DNA from: DATGMB01 sp035293845
GTDB lineage: Bacteria > Acidobacteriota > Terriglobia > Bryobacterales > Bryobacteraceae
Reading direction: 5' to 3'
Assembly: GCA_035293845.1 (NCBI GenBank)
Contig: DATGMB010000186.1
Location: forward strand, 1 to 11,037
Length of the DNA stretch: 11,037 nt
Below the pieces are notes generated by a model. The model had not been told where the DNA came from. It ran no database searches and saw only the letters and a program-made list of their open reading frames with translations. Position numbers and translations under genes: made by a program. Of this stretch, positions 1 to 6,158 are shown piece by piece (position 1 is the stretch's first letter; every line of letters starts with the position of its first letter).

Positions 1-528
1 GAGCCCGAGGACTACACCACCCACACGAAGGCGCGCGATGCGAGCGAGGTCTTCACCTTCCGCTTCCCCGATGTGAACGGCAACGTCCTCTCAAACGAAG
101 ACCCGAAATTCAAGGGCAAGGTCGTGCTGGCGATCGTCACCGGCACCTGGTGCCCGAACTGCCATGACGAGGCGCGATACCTGGTCGAGCTTTACCAGAA
201 ATACCGCGGCCGCGGCCTCGAAATCGTAGCCCTCGATTTCGAGGAGCCGGAGCAGCAGAACGGGCTCTCCCGCGTCCGCGCGTTCATGAAGCAATACGGC
301 GTCGAGTACACCTATTTGATCGCGGGCGCCCCGGCGGAGATCGGCGAAAAAGTGCCGCAACTGGTCAACTGGAACACCTGGCCCGCCACCGTGTTCATCC
401 GCCGGGACGGCCGCATCGACCATGTCCACGCCGGATTCGCCGCGCCCGCCAGCCGCGAGTTCCACCAGGAGCTGGAACAGGAATTCACTTCGACGATCGA
501 GCGGCTGCTGAGGGAACCGCGATCCTAG
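1..528 (+). CDS. TlpA-like thioredoxin-fold (redoxin) protein, 5' end missing
   Basis: The reading frame is open from the first base, so the gene begins upstream of the window. The GTG at 73 is only an internal valine. The visible 175 residues form a thioredoxin-like domain. It has a strand (VVLAIVTGTW), then a WCPNC redox motif with cysteines at visible residues 51 and 54 (codons at 151 and 160). A typical 'LVELYQKYRGRGLEIVALDFE' type segment follows, then the TWPATVF segment holding the cis-proline expected opposite the CXXC pair. This matches the TlpA/ResA branch, whose members reduce or exchange disulfides outside the cytoplasm. The signal peptide or anchor, if any, lies outside the window. 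It converges with the membrane protein gene at 560-1129, 31 bp away. The family is secure; the substrate is unknown. Confidence 0.85.
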   Translation, partial: EPEDYTTHTKARDASEVFTFRFPDVNGNVLSNEDPKFKGKVVLAIVTGTWCPNCHDEARYLVELYQKYRGRGLEIVALDFEEPEQQNGLSRVRAFMKQYGVEYTYLIAGAPAEIGEKVPQLVNWNTWPATVFIRRDGRIDHVHAGFAAPASREFHQELEQEFTSTIERLLREPRS

Positions 529-559
529 GCGCCTGCCACCGGCCGGCAGACGAGCATCC

Positions 560-1129
560 CTATCTCCCCGGTCCGCGGCGTTGCACGAGAACCGGCATCT
601 CTGAGGAGGTGAGGGACCGGCTGCACTGAATCACGACGTGGTGGACGCCGGCCTGGAATTCGATCGTGCTGCCGTGAATGCGGCCGGCCTGTTCCCAGCC
701 CTGCAGGGCGCGGCCGGAGATCGCAATGGAATAGATTCCATCGCCGGGGATCTGCACGTCGAAAACGGCCGAATGGCGGAATTCGATCGGCGGAGCCGGC
801 CTCCCGTCCACGAACGTTCGCGGCTCCGATTGGCGGATCCACCACACCATGGCAGCCATGCGATGGGCCTCCACCGCTTCCATGAGGTGGTCGTAAAACC
901 CGCTCAGCACGCGGACGACGGAAGAATCGGCGAGCGCACCGCCGCTCTGCTCCATCCCGACCGCCAGGGCGGCCGTGGCGGCTGCGACGGCGGCGAGCCA
1001 CCGCACCTGCCGGACCAGTCCGCGGCGTTCGGCGCGCGGGAAGCGCGCCCGCAGCTCGCGGCGAAGCCGGGCCGGCGGCGCCGGAGCCTGCCAGGCGTCC
1101 AGCAATCGATCGAGTTCGCTATCGTTCAT
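560..1129 (-). CDS. Single-pass membrane protein in anti-sigma factor position
   Basis: This 189-aa protein starts at ATG 1129, preceded by a clear Shine-Dalgarno (GGAGG about 7 nt upstream). It overlaps the end of the ECF sigma gene by 11 nt, so the two are probably translationally coupled. Residues 1-42 are a charged, Arg-rich cytoplasmic segment (MNDSELDRLLDAW...). Residues about 44-62 form one hydrophobic helix. The rest, about 125 residues, would lie outside the membrane and contains several beta-like stretches. The position downstream of an ECF sigma gene, with a short cytoplasmic N-terminus and one membrane span, is the usual anti-sigma layout. However, the zinc-binding HxxxCxxC motif of ZAS anti-sigma factors is absent. 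The regulatory role is therefore inferred from context rather than from a recognised domain. The outer domain could sense an envelope signal. Confidence 0.72.
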   Translation of the reverse strand: MNDSELDRLLDAWQAPAPPARLRRELRARFPRAERRGLVRQVRWLAAVAAATAALAVGMEQSGGALADSSVVRVLSGFYDHLMEAVEAHRMAAMVWWIRQSEPRTFVDGRPAPPIEFRHSAVFDVQIPGDGIYSIAISGRALQGWEQAGRIHGSTIEFQAGVHHVVIQCSRSLTSSEMPVLVQRRGPGR

Positions 1130-1679
1130 GATGTGCCTCCACTGTGGCCGGAGCCCAGGCAGCCAGCTTCTCCCGCAAGGCCGCGCGCGCCCTCTGCAGC
1201 CGCGACTTCACTGCTCCGACCTCCACCTGCGTGATTTCGGCGATCTCCGCCAGCGGCAGTTGCTCATAATGCGCCAGCAGCAACACCTCCCGCTGCGTTT
1301 CGGGAAGCCCAGCGATGGCGGCGGCAACCGCGCCGGCCAACTCCCCCTGCAAAGCCTCGCTCTCCGGCGTACGCCCGTCGAATGCGCCGGCAGGATCAGC
1401 CGCAGCATCCTCGCGCAGCCGCAGCCGCTTGAGGCACTGGTTGCGGACGGCGCCGAACAGGTACGCGCGAATTCCCGAGCGGGCGGGGTCGAATCCGCAG
1501 CCGGGCTTGAGCAGTGCGAGGAAGCACTCCTGCACGATGTCTTCGGCGTCCGCCGCCGAGCGCGTCAGCCTCCAGGCGAAGCGGTAGACCGGCCCGTGAT
1601 ACTCGTCGAACAGCCGGAGAAACGAGGCGGGGCTGCCCCGGCGGGCGTCCGCGAGAAGCTGCTCGGGCGATTTCGGCAT
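1119..1679 (-). CDS. ECF-type RNA polymerase sigma factor (sigma-70 family)
   Basis: This 186-aa protein is the usual size for ECF sigma factors. Region 2 is seen at about residues 20-90: FLRLFDEYHGPVYRFAW, then the AEDIVQECF segment that contacts core polymerase and the -10 element, then AYLFGAVRNQCLKR. Region 4 lies at about residues 125-180. It includes LPETQREVLLL and a helix-turn-helix (LPLAEIAEITQVEVGAVKSR) that would bind the -35 element. I chose ATG 1679 because the family's N-terminus (MPKSPEQLL) begins there. The frame stays open far upstream to 2363, but that stretch is antisense to the methyltransferase gene and has no sigma homology. No strong Shine-Dalgarno is visible. The next gene, overlapping by 11 nt, is the likely anti-sigma partner. 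The regulon is unknown. Confidence 0.92.
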   Translation of the reverse strand: MPKSPEQLLADARRGSPASFLRLFDEYHGPVYRFAWRLTRSAADAEDIVQECFLALLKPGCGFDPARSGIRAYLFGAVRNQCLKRLRLREDAAADPAGAFDGRTPESEALQGELAGAVAAAIAGLPETQREVLLLAHYEQLPLAEIAEITQVEVGAVKSRLQRARAALREKLAAWAPATVEAHHER

Positions 1680-1733
1680 CCTGATGAGTATTACCAGATC
1701 GGGGCGAAAGGAATCGCGGGCTACCATGAAATT

Positions 1734-2654
1734 GTGCAGCTCCCCGCCTCCATCCGCGAGATCGTCGAAACCCGCGCCGAAGCGGTGGGTTTCGCGGTGC
1801 TCAAACGGGCCGCTGCGGAAATGTCCGAGGCGTACCGCGAAGGCCGGCCTTCGCGAGCGCAAGGGAATGAGCGGGTGGCGGCATATCTCGCGACCCGCAT
1901 GCCCGCGACGTACGCCGCATGCGCCATGGTGCTTGCGGAGGTCCGCGAGCGCATCGGCCCGGTGGAAACTATCCTCGATGCCGGCGCGGGAACGGGCGCG
2001 GCATCGCTCGCCGCGCGCGCCTTCTGGCCGGGGGCGGGCCTCACGCTGATCGAACGCGACCGCGCGCTCGCCGAGGCCGCTCGCGAATTCCTGCCGGATG
2101 CGGAGATCGCGATCGAGGACGTGCGCCGGATGCCCGCGTTTCCGCCCGCCGATCTCGTGATCGCCGCGTACGCGATCGGCGAATTCGGCGAGGCCGCTGC
2201 GGCGCGGCTGTGGCAGGTGGCGCGGCGGTGCTTCGTCGCCATCGAGCCGGGCACGCCGCGCGGTTTCGCCCTGATCCGCCGCCTGCGGGAGTTGGGCGGC
2301 CACATCGCGGCGCCATGCCCCGGAAACGTCCCCTGCCCCATGGCCGATCCCGATTGGTGCCACTTCGCGGCGCGCGTGGAGCGCTCATCCCTACACCGTA
2401 AGCTCAAGGAAGCCGAGCTCGGCTACGAGGACGAAAAGTTCAGCTACGTCGCGCTGGCGCGCGAGGCTGTGGCGCCCGCGGAAGCGCGCCTCCTGCGGCG
2501 GCCGGAGCAGAAGCCGGGATTGATCGTGCTCGAAACCTGCACGGCGGAGGGACTGCGGACCGAGCGCGTCGCCAAACGCGACCGGGACCGCTTCCGATGG
2601 GCCCGCCGCGCGCGATGGGGAGATGCCGTCCCGACCGCGAACGCACGTCCCTGA
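1734..2654 (+). CDS. Rsm22/METTL17-type small-subunit rRNA methyltransferase with Fe-S cysteine motif
   Basis: This 306-aa protein carries a Rossmann methyltransferase fold. The SAM-binding motif I is ILDAGAGTGAAS (residues about 80-91). The Rsm22 family signature follows: APCPGNVPCPMADPDWCHF, then ERSSLHRKLKEAELGYEDEKFSYVA. Cysteines 195, 201, 209 and 269 have spacings 6, 8 and 60. These resemble the four cysteines that hold a [4Fe-4S] cluster in mitochondrial METTL17/Rsm22. Members act on, or help assemble, the small ribosomal subunit; bacterial members are little studied. The start is GTG 1734, because MQLPASIRE matches the usual family N-terminus. The frame is open further upstream, but that part is antisense to the sigma gene. 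A possible AAAGGA Shine-Dalgarno is rather far away (about 21 nt), so the exact start is less sure. The gene diverges from the sigma gene with a 54-bp gap. Its 3' end is duplicated downstream. Confidence 0.87.
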   Translation: MQLPASIREIVETRAEAVGFAVLKRAAAEMSEAYREGRPSRAQGNERVAAYLATRMPATYAACAMVLAEVRERIGPVETILDAGAGTGAASLAARAFWPGAGLTLIERDRALAEAAREFLPDAEIAIEDVRRMPAFPPADLVIAAYAIGEFGEAAAARLWQVARRCFVAIEPGTPRGFALIRRLRELGGHIAAPCPGNVPCPMADPDWCHFAARVERSSLHRKLKEAELGYEDEKFSYVALAREAVAPAEARLLRRPEQKPGLIVLETCTAEGLRTERVAKRDRDRFRWARRARWGDAVPTANARP

Positions 2655-2673
2655 CCCCTGAGGCCTGACCCGG
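2647..2673. repeat. Short CCCTGA/CCTGACC-rich motif at unit A/B junction
   Basis: The junction between the intact gene and copy B is rich in CCCTGA and CCTGACCC words, and the gene's own TGA stop lies inside it. A closely similar arrangement occurs at the B/C junction (2921-2947), and a related string lies inside fmt (7470-7498). Such words could have served as the short homology at which the duplication formed. The motif is short, so its significance is uncertain. Confidence 0.5.
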
Positions 2674-2943
2674 AAAACGTCCCTGCGCCATGGCCGATCC
2701 CGGCTCGTGCCACTCGGCGGCGCGGGCCGAACGCTCACTCCGCCGCGCCGGCGCGAGCGCGCCTCCTGCGGCGGCCGGAGCAGAAGCCGGGATTGATCGT
2801 GCTCGAAACCTGCACGGCGGAAGGACTGCGGACCGAGCGCGTCGCCAAACGCGACCGGGACCGCTTCCGATGGGCCCGCCACGCGCGATGGGGAGATGCC
2901 GTACGGGATATCCAACCGGCGCCCCTGTCCCTGAGCCCTGACC
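2671..2943 (+). pseudogene. Broken copy B of the Rsm22-type gene 3' end
   Basis: This unit directly follows the stop of the intact gene. It repeats the codons from the second Fe-S cysteine region to the C-terminus. The first part reads MADPGSCHSAARAERS in one frame. After the internal deletion the homologous RRPEQKPGLIVLETCT part continues in another frame, so no full domain can be made. The Trp of the WCHF motif is replaced (SCHS), while the equivalents of Cys201 and Cys209 survive. The right-hand 147 nt are almost identical to the intact gene, whereas the left-hand part matches copy C better. I see no ribosome binding site for independent expression. Confidence 0.82.
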
Positions 2944-2947
2944 CGGA
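2921..2947. repeat. Short CCCTGA/CCTGACC-rich motif at unit B/C junction
   Basis: This is the counterpart of the motif at 2647-2673, with the same order of CCCTGT/CCCTGA/CCTGACCCGGA words directly before the next repeat unit. Its presence at both unit borders supports a tandem duplication whose unit ends at this motif. Confidence 0.5.
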
Positions 2948-3170
2948 AACGTCGCCTGCCCCACGGCCGATCCGAGACTCGTGCCACTTTGCGGCGCGGG
3001 CCGAACGCTCACTCCGCCGCGCCGGCGCGAGCGCGCCTCCTGCGGCGGCCGGAGCAGAAACCGGGACTGATCATGCTGGAAAACCTGGACCGCCGAAGGA
3101 CTGCGGACCGAGCGCGTCACCACGCGCGATCGCGACCGCTGCCGCGCCGTCCGGTACGCGCGTTGGGACC
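2944..3170 (+). pseudogene. Older broken copy C of the Rsm22-type gene 3' end
   Basis: This unit shares the internal deletion with copy B but has more substitutions and further frameshifts. The equivalent of the LIVLETCTAEGL stretch is interrupted (LIMLEN, then a frame change), and the WCHF motif is lost. Similarity to the intact gene fades at about 3170, after the equivalent of the RARWGD codons. It is the most diverged of the three units and so probably the oldest duplicate. It is non-coding as far as can be seen. Confidence 0.78.
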
Positions 3171-3268
3171 ACATTTTGCTCCCGATTTCCGGTGTCCCGA
3201 AGGCCCAAGTGGCGCACGATGAGCCGCCCAAGCAGACCGCCCGTTGGAATCAAAGCACTTACAAGGCG

Positions 3269-3293
3269 CTGCCGGCTCATTTTGAGCCGGCGG
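3269..3293. repeat. Perfect GC-rich inverted repeat (possible terminator or structural hairpin)
   Basis: GCCGGCTCA at 3271-3279 is the exact reverse complement of TGAGCCGGC at 3283-3291, with a TTT loop. One further C-G pair and a G-U pair can extend it to 11 bp. No T-run follows on either strand, so it does not look like a classical intrinsic terminator. It could still form a stable transcript hairpin ending the methyltransferase transcript, or lie in the leader of the glycosyltransferase gene 60 bp downstream. Confidence 0.6.
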
Positions 3294-3353
3294 GGTCTCG
3301 CCCGGTCACGCGGGCCGTCCGCGTAAGCTACCGACAGCTGTTAGCCTGAGAGC

Positions 3354-4475
3354 GTGTTCTGGTACTGGTTCTTCGTCGGTCCGGCCCTGCTGCTCGCACT
3401 GTTTTCGCTGCGCGGGGAGCGCAAACGGGCCGAGTACGTGGCCGCGCGTCTGAGCGCCGAACCCGCGCCGGACCTGCCCCCCGCGACCGTCATCGTTCCG
3501 GTGAAGGGCCCCGATGAAGACCTGCGCGGCAATCTCGCTGCACTCGCCGCGCTCGATTATCCCGACTATGAGTTGATCGTGGTGGCCCGCGCGGCCGCCG
3601 ACATTCCGCCGGACGTGCTTCCCGCCCGCGCCAAGGTCCTGCTGGTGCACGGCGACGATCCGCGCACGGGCGAAAAGGTGCAGAACCTGCGCGCCGCGGC
3701 CGCCGCCGCGCGCCGCGAGAGCGAGGTCCTGGCCTTCGCCGATTCGGATGGCCGCCCCGGCCCCGGCTGGCTCCGCGCCCTGGTGGCGCCGCTCTCGGAA
3801 CCGGGCGTGGGCGCCTCCACCGGCTTCCGCTGGTTCGCGCCCGTGCCGCCCACCTTCTGGACCCTGCTGCGCAGTGTTTGGGATGCGGCATCCGGCGGCC
3901 TGCTCGGCCCCGGCGACAACCCGTTCGTCTGGGGCGGATCCATGGCCATTCGCAAACAGGTCTTCGCCGGGGCCGCGGTCGCCGAGCACTGGAAAAACAC
4001 CATCAGCGACGACTACGCGCTCGCCGCCGCCGTCCACACCGCGGGCTTGAAGATCGCGTACGCGCCGGGTGCGCTGGTGCCCTCCGCCGACCGGATCGGC
4101 GCGCGCGGCCTCTTCGCCTGGACCCGCCGCCAGATGCAGATCACCCGCGCTTACAACCCCCGGTTGTGGTGGACTGCGCTGCTTGCCCACATTTTCTATT
4201 GCGGCGGCATGGCGGCATCGATCATCGCCTCACTCCGCGGATGGCGGCTCGCGGAATGGGCGCTGATCGCGCAGCTTTCGCCCGGCATGTTGAAGGGCCT
4301 CAACCGCGCCACGCTGGCCAGGGCCGCGCTGCCCCAGTGCGAAGCGTGGTTCCGCCGCCACCAGTGGGTCCACGCAATGTGGGTTCCGCTGGCGACGTGG
4401 CTCTGGCTCGTGGCGCTGGCGTCGGCAGCCTTCGGCCGGACGGTGAGTTGGCGAGGATACCGGTACCGTTTATAG
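3354..4475 (+). CDS. Membrane-anchored family 2 glycosyltransferase (ceramide-glucosyltransferase / HpnI-like)
   Basis: This 373-aa protein starts at GTG 3354. Residues 2-19 form an N-terminal membrane helix. The GT-A domain follows: TVIVPVKGPDEDLRGNLAAL at about 45-64, the DSD metal-binding motif at 130-132 (FADSDGRPG), a GGSMAIRK segment at 194-201, the SDD acidic motif at 218-220 with the likely catalytic Asp, and a WTRRQMQ stretch at 256-262 in the place of the (Q/R)xxRW motif. At least two C-terminal hydrophobic segments (about 272-293 and 350-366) complete the layout typical of ceramide glucosyltransferases and hopanoid HpnI. It would transfer a sugar from a nucleotide sugar to a membrane lipid on the cytoplasmic face. 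The acceptor cannot be read from the sequence, and no lipid or hopanoid gene lies beside it. The gene ends 5 bp from the convergent DUF4142 gene. Confidence 0.86.
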   Translation: MFWYWFFVGPALLLALFSLRGERKRAEYVAARLSAEPAPDLPPATVIVPVKGPDEDLRGNLAALAALDYPDYELIVVARAAADIPPDVLPARAKVLLVHGDDPRTGEKVQNLRAAAAAARRESEVLAFADSDGRPGPGWLRALVAPLSEPGVGASTGFRWFAPVPPTFWTLLRSVWDAASGGLLGPGDNPFVWGGSMAIRKQVFAGAAVAEHWKNTISDDYALAAAVHTAGLKIAYAPGALVPSADRIGARGLFAWTRRQMQITRAYNPRLWWTALLAHIFYCGGMAASIIASLRGWRLAEWALIAQLSPGMLKGLNRATLARAALPQCEAWFRRHQWVHAMWVPLATWLWLVALASAAFGRTVSWRGYRYRL

Positions 4476-4480
4476 GCCCG

Positions 4481-5017
4481 CTATTTCTCCCCCTTCACCT
4501 GCCCCTGAGCCTGCTCCGCCATCTTCAGGTGTTCCTGCAGCGTCGGCATCGCGTTGCTCGCGAATTGTTTCATGGCCGGATTGAATCCGTGGTCCGCCTG
4601 GCGTTTGAATTCGACGATGTCCGCTTTGTGGTCCGTGACCATGCTGCGCATGTACGCGCGGTCGAAATCCGCCCCGCTCAGCTTGGAGAGCCGGTCATAG
4701 GTCGCTTGGTCTCTCGCCGTCAGCCCGGTGGGGAGCGGGATGCCGTCTTTCTCGGCGATGGTTTTCAGGTCCGCATTGAGCTTCGTATGGTCCGTGACCA
4801 TTCGCGAAGCGAAGTCTTTCACCGCCGGGCTCTCCGCGCGCTGCTGGGCCAATAACCCGAGTTTCACCTCGGCCAGACCTCCCTGCGCCGCGTGGACGGC
4901 GAAATTATGGTCCTCCGCCGTGATGCGGCTCGCGCTCTGCTGAGCCGCCGCCCAGGGGGCCAGCGCGATCGCGGCGGACCACGCCGCCAGAGCGAGTCTG
5001 CTTGCGCTACGCTTCAT
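4481..5017 (-). CDS. Secreted DUF4142 (ferritin-like helical) protein
   Basis: This 178-aa protein starts at ATG 5017 with a strong Shine-Dalgarno (GGAGGAA at 5023-5029, about 5-6 nt upstream). Residues 1-25 are a signal peptide: MKRSASR, a hydrophobic Ala/Leu core, then an AAAQQ cleavage region. The mature part is mainly helical and carries the DUF4142 hallmarks: an ED-N-FAVHAAQGGLAEVKLGLLAQQ segment, VKDFASRMVTDHTKLN, a second MVTDHKADIVEFKRQ segment, and a C-terminal LQEHLKMAEQ helix. The His and acidic residues in the repeated (M)VTDH motif are typical of the family. DUF4142 proteins are periplasmic or outer-surface proteins common in Proteobacteria and Acidobacteriota; their biochemical role is not established. 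It is probably monocistronic. Confidence 0.9.
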   Translation of the reverse strand: MKRSASRLALAAWSAAIALAPWAAAQQSASRITAEDHNFAVHAAQGGLAEVKLGLLAQQRAESPAVKDFASRMVTDHTKLNADLKTIAEKDGIPLPTGLTARDQATYDRLSKLSGADFDRAYMRSMVTDHKADIVEFKRQADHGFNPAMKQFASNAMPTLQEHLKMAEQAQGQVKGEK

Positions 5018-5107
5018 ACATATTCCTCCACCCGGGACCGCTGCATGCTGCCCGCCGCCGTGGGGGAATCAACGGCCGCCTGGCGCGCGCTGTACGTTTG
5101 CGAACGC

Positions 5108-5113
5108 TATAAT
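5108..5113 (+). promoter_or_regulatory. Consensus -10 box (TATAAT) upstream of the FxLYD-like protein gene
   Basis: A perfect TATAAT lies 20 bp before the ATG at 5134, in the 116-bp divergent gap between the DUF4142 gene and this gene. No good -35 hexamer is seen 16-18 bp upstream, where the sequence is mostly alternating G and C. A transcript would start near 5120, leaving a leader of only about 14 nt. Confidence 0.5.
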
Positions 5114-5133
5114 GGGAAGCCGTAGGCAATGTT

Positions 5134-5685
5134 ATGAGCTTCCTCGACCGCGTCGACGCCGTTGCGCGCAAGATCGAACGTTTTGTCGGCGGATCGGGCC
5201 CCTCCGACCCCCTGTACATTTCGAACCGCACGTTCGGCCAGAAGGCGAGGCTGGCCCTGCTGATCGGCTTGCCCATGGTCGCCGTGGGCGGCCTCATCGT
5301 GCTGGCGCTCGGGAATTATTTCGACCCTGCCCCGTCCTCCGAACCGCCGGCCGCCGCAGCGCCGGCCAAAGCGGCCGGCAGCATTACGGCCAACGTCCTG
5401 CCCAATCTGGCGAAGGACTACCGCTCCGAATCGGACGGCGATTGCGAAGTCGCCGAAGCCGTGGTGGGCAATCAGGCAATCATCGGGAAGCTCCGCAATA
5501 AGAGCGCTCGCGCCGTGAGCGTCGCGGATGTGATTTTCGATGTCACCGATGCCGATGGCTCGGCGCTCGGAGCGGTCGCCGTCCGGGTGGAGAATATTCC
5601 GCCGCACGGCACGGCCGATTTCCACCAGACCATCGAGCAGCACAACGCAAAAGCCGCGATCGTCCGCGAAGTCCACACCCGGTAG
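5134..5685 (+). CDS. Hypothetical membrane-anchored protein with FxLYD-like domain
   Basis: This 183-aa protein has three parts. A short cytoplasmic N-terminus (residues 1-37, MSFLDRVDAVARKIERFVGG) is followed by one hydrophobic helix (about 38-60) and an Ala/Pro-rich linker (64-82). The outer domain (about 105-180) contains the pattern GKLRNKSARAVSVADVIFDV, then NIPPHGTADFHQ. This is the strand order and 'N-P-x-G...F' ending of the small beta-sandwich FxLYD-type domains found in many secreted or membrane proteins. The function of the protein is unknown. It is divergent from the DUF4142 gene, and a TATAAT box lies just upstream. It ends 17 bp from the convergent small secreted-protein gene at 5703-6158. 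The start at ATG 5134 gives a compact N-terminus but has only a weak Shine-Dalgarno. Confidence 0.75.
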   Translation: MSFLDRVDAVARKIERFVGGSGPSDPLYISNRTFGQKARLALLIGLPMVAVGGLIVLALGNYFDPAPSSEPPAAAAPAKAAGSITANVLPNLAKDYRSESDGDCEVAEAVVGNQAIIGKLRNKSARAVSVADVIFDVTDADGSALGAVAVRVENIPPHGTADFHQTIEQHNAKAAIVREVHTR

Positions 5686-5702
5686 GCGCCGGCCCCGCGC
5701 GG

Positions 5703-6158
5703 CTAAGGACGCGGCGGCAACGCGAGCGCGCTCGCGGGCTCGAACCCCACCACTTTCCACCGGCGGCCTTCGCGCGCAAAGCGGATCGTGACCGCCATCT
5801 GCCGCTGCACCACCTGTTCGAGCGGCGAATGGCTGATCAGATGCATCGACCAGTTCACTTTGAGAGTGCGGCTCTCCTGATTGCCCGTGTTCTCGATCGG
5901 ATCGATCCCCGAGTGGATGTCGTATTGCGTGACCAGCGCGCCCACCCGGTTGCGGATGTCGTCGTATCCCTGCATGTGCTGATCAAAATACGAGAGGAAC
6001 GTGACCGCGTCCGCCGAGGCCAGCGCCGAGGCCATCCCGGTTAGCGCATTCCACACCTGTTGCGCCGGATCGGGGGCTGCACCGCGCGCTCCAGGCACTG
6101 GCATGGCAAGCGCCGCCAACACAACAATTACCGCGCCGCTATGTCCGGTAACTCGCAT
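5703..6158 (-). CDS. Hypothetical secreted protein, possibly NTF2/SnoaL-like fold
   Basis: This 151-aa protein begins with a signal peptide (MRVTGHSGAVIVVLAALAMP, then a GARGAAP cleavage region). The mature part starts with helices (AQQVWNALTGMASALASADAVTFLSYFDQHM), then beta-rich segments (SRTLKVNWSMHLIS; QRQMAVTIRFAREGRRWKVVGFEP). Helices followed by strands that end in 'RWKVVGFEP' are typical of NTF2-like domains (SnoaL or Cif-like), but this is fold-level inference and no active site can be named. Its start lies inside argJ (20-nt overlap), with GAGGAG about 13 nt upstream, so it is probably co-transcribed and coupled with argJ as the last gene of the aroC-def-fmt-argJ array. No functional link to arginine synthesis is evident. 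Confidence 0.72.
   Translation of the reverse strand: MRVTGHSGAVIVVLAALAMPVPGARGAAPDPAQQVWNALTGMASALASADAVTFLSYFDQHMQGYDDIRNRVGALVTQYDIHSGIDPIENTGNQESRTLKVNWSMHLISHSPLEQVVQRQMAVTIRFAREGRRWKVVGFEPASALALPPRP

Larger units (their letters stand above)
2321..3170 (+). repeat. Three-copy degenerate tandem duplication of the methyltransferase 3' end
   Basis: Three successive units start with the same CGGAAA(A)CGT motif at 2321, 2671 and 2944. Unit A (2321-2670) is the intact 3' end of the Rsm22-type gene. Units B (2671-2943) and C (2944 to about 3170) are shortened copies. The A-to-B step is 350 nt and the B-to-C step 273 nt. The 77-nt difference comes mainly from an internal deletion, shared by B and C, that removes the part encoding the HRKLKEAELGYEDEKFSYVA segment. 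Counting by eye, A 2483-2629 and B 2756-2902 align without gaps with two mismatches over 147 nt. B 2717-2785 and C 2991-3059 are identical over 69 nt. Confidence 0.9.
2655..3353. other. Gene-free stretch of 699 bp between methyltransferase and glycosyltransferase genes
   Basis: No intact gene is supported here. From 2655 to about 3170 it holds the two decayed copies of the methyltransferase 3' end. From about 3171 to 3353 it holds unrecognised sequence with one perfect inverted repeat (3269-3293). Open frames on both strands across this region reflect GC-rich composition and the repeat structure: the minus-strand ones simply repeat the same Arg/Ser/Pro-rich string two or three times. No clear -35/-10 pair was found in front of the glycosyltransferase gene. 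Confidence 0.75.

Noticed and set aside
529..559. Possible terminator hairpin between the convergent TlpA-like and anti-sigma-like genes
   Set aside because: CTGCC...GGCAG gives only a 5-bp stem with a 7-nt loop and no T-run, too weak to call.
975..1733. Upstream in-frame extension of the methyltransferase
   Set aside because: This part is antisense to the sigma/anti-sigma operon and shows low-complexity Arg/Ser/Gln-rich translation. Family homology starts at GTG 1734.
1680..2363. N-terminal extension of the sigma factor by 228 codons
   Set aside because: It is antisense to the methyltransferase, and ECF sigma factors are about 180-200 aa. The ATG at 1679 gives a normal protein.
2440..3231. 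Long open frame on the minus strand (263 codons) across the repeat region
   Set aside because: It is antisense to the methyltransferase 3' end and its copies. Its protein is an Arg/Ser/Pro-rich string repeated with the DNA units, with no family features and no ribosome binding site.
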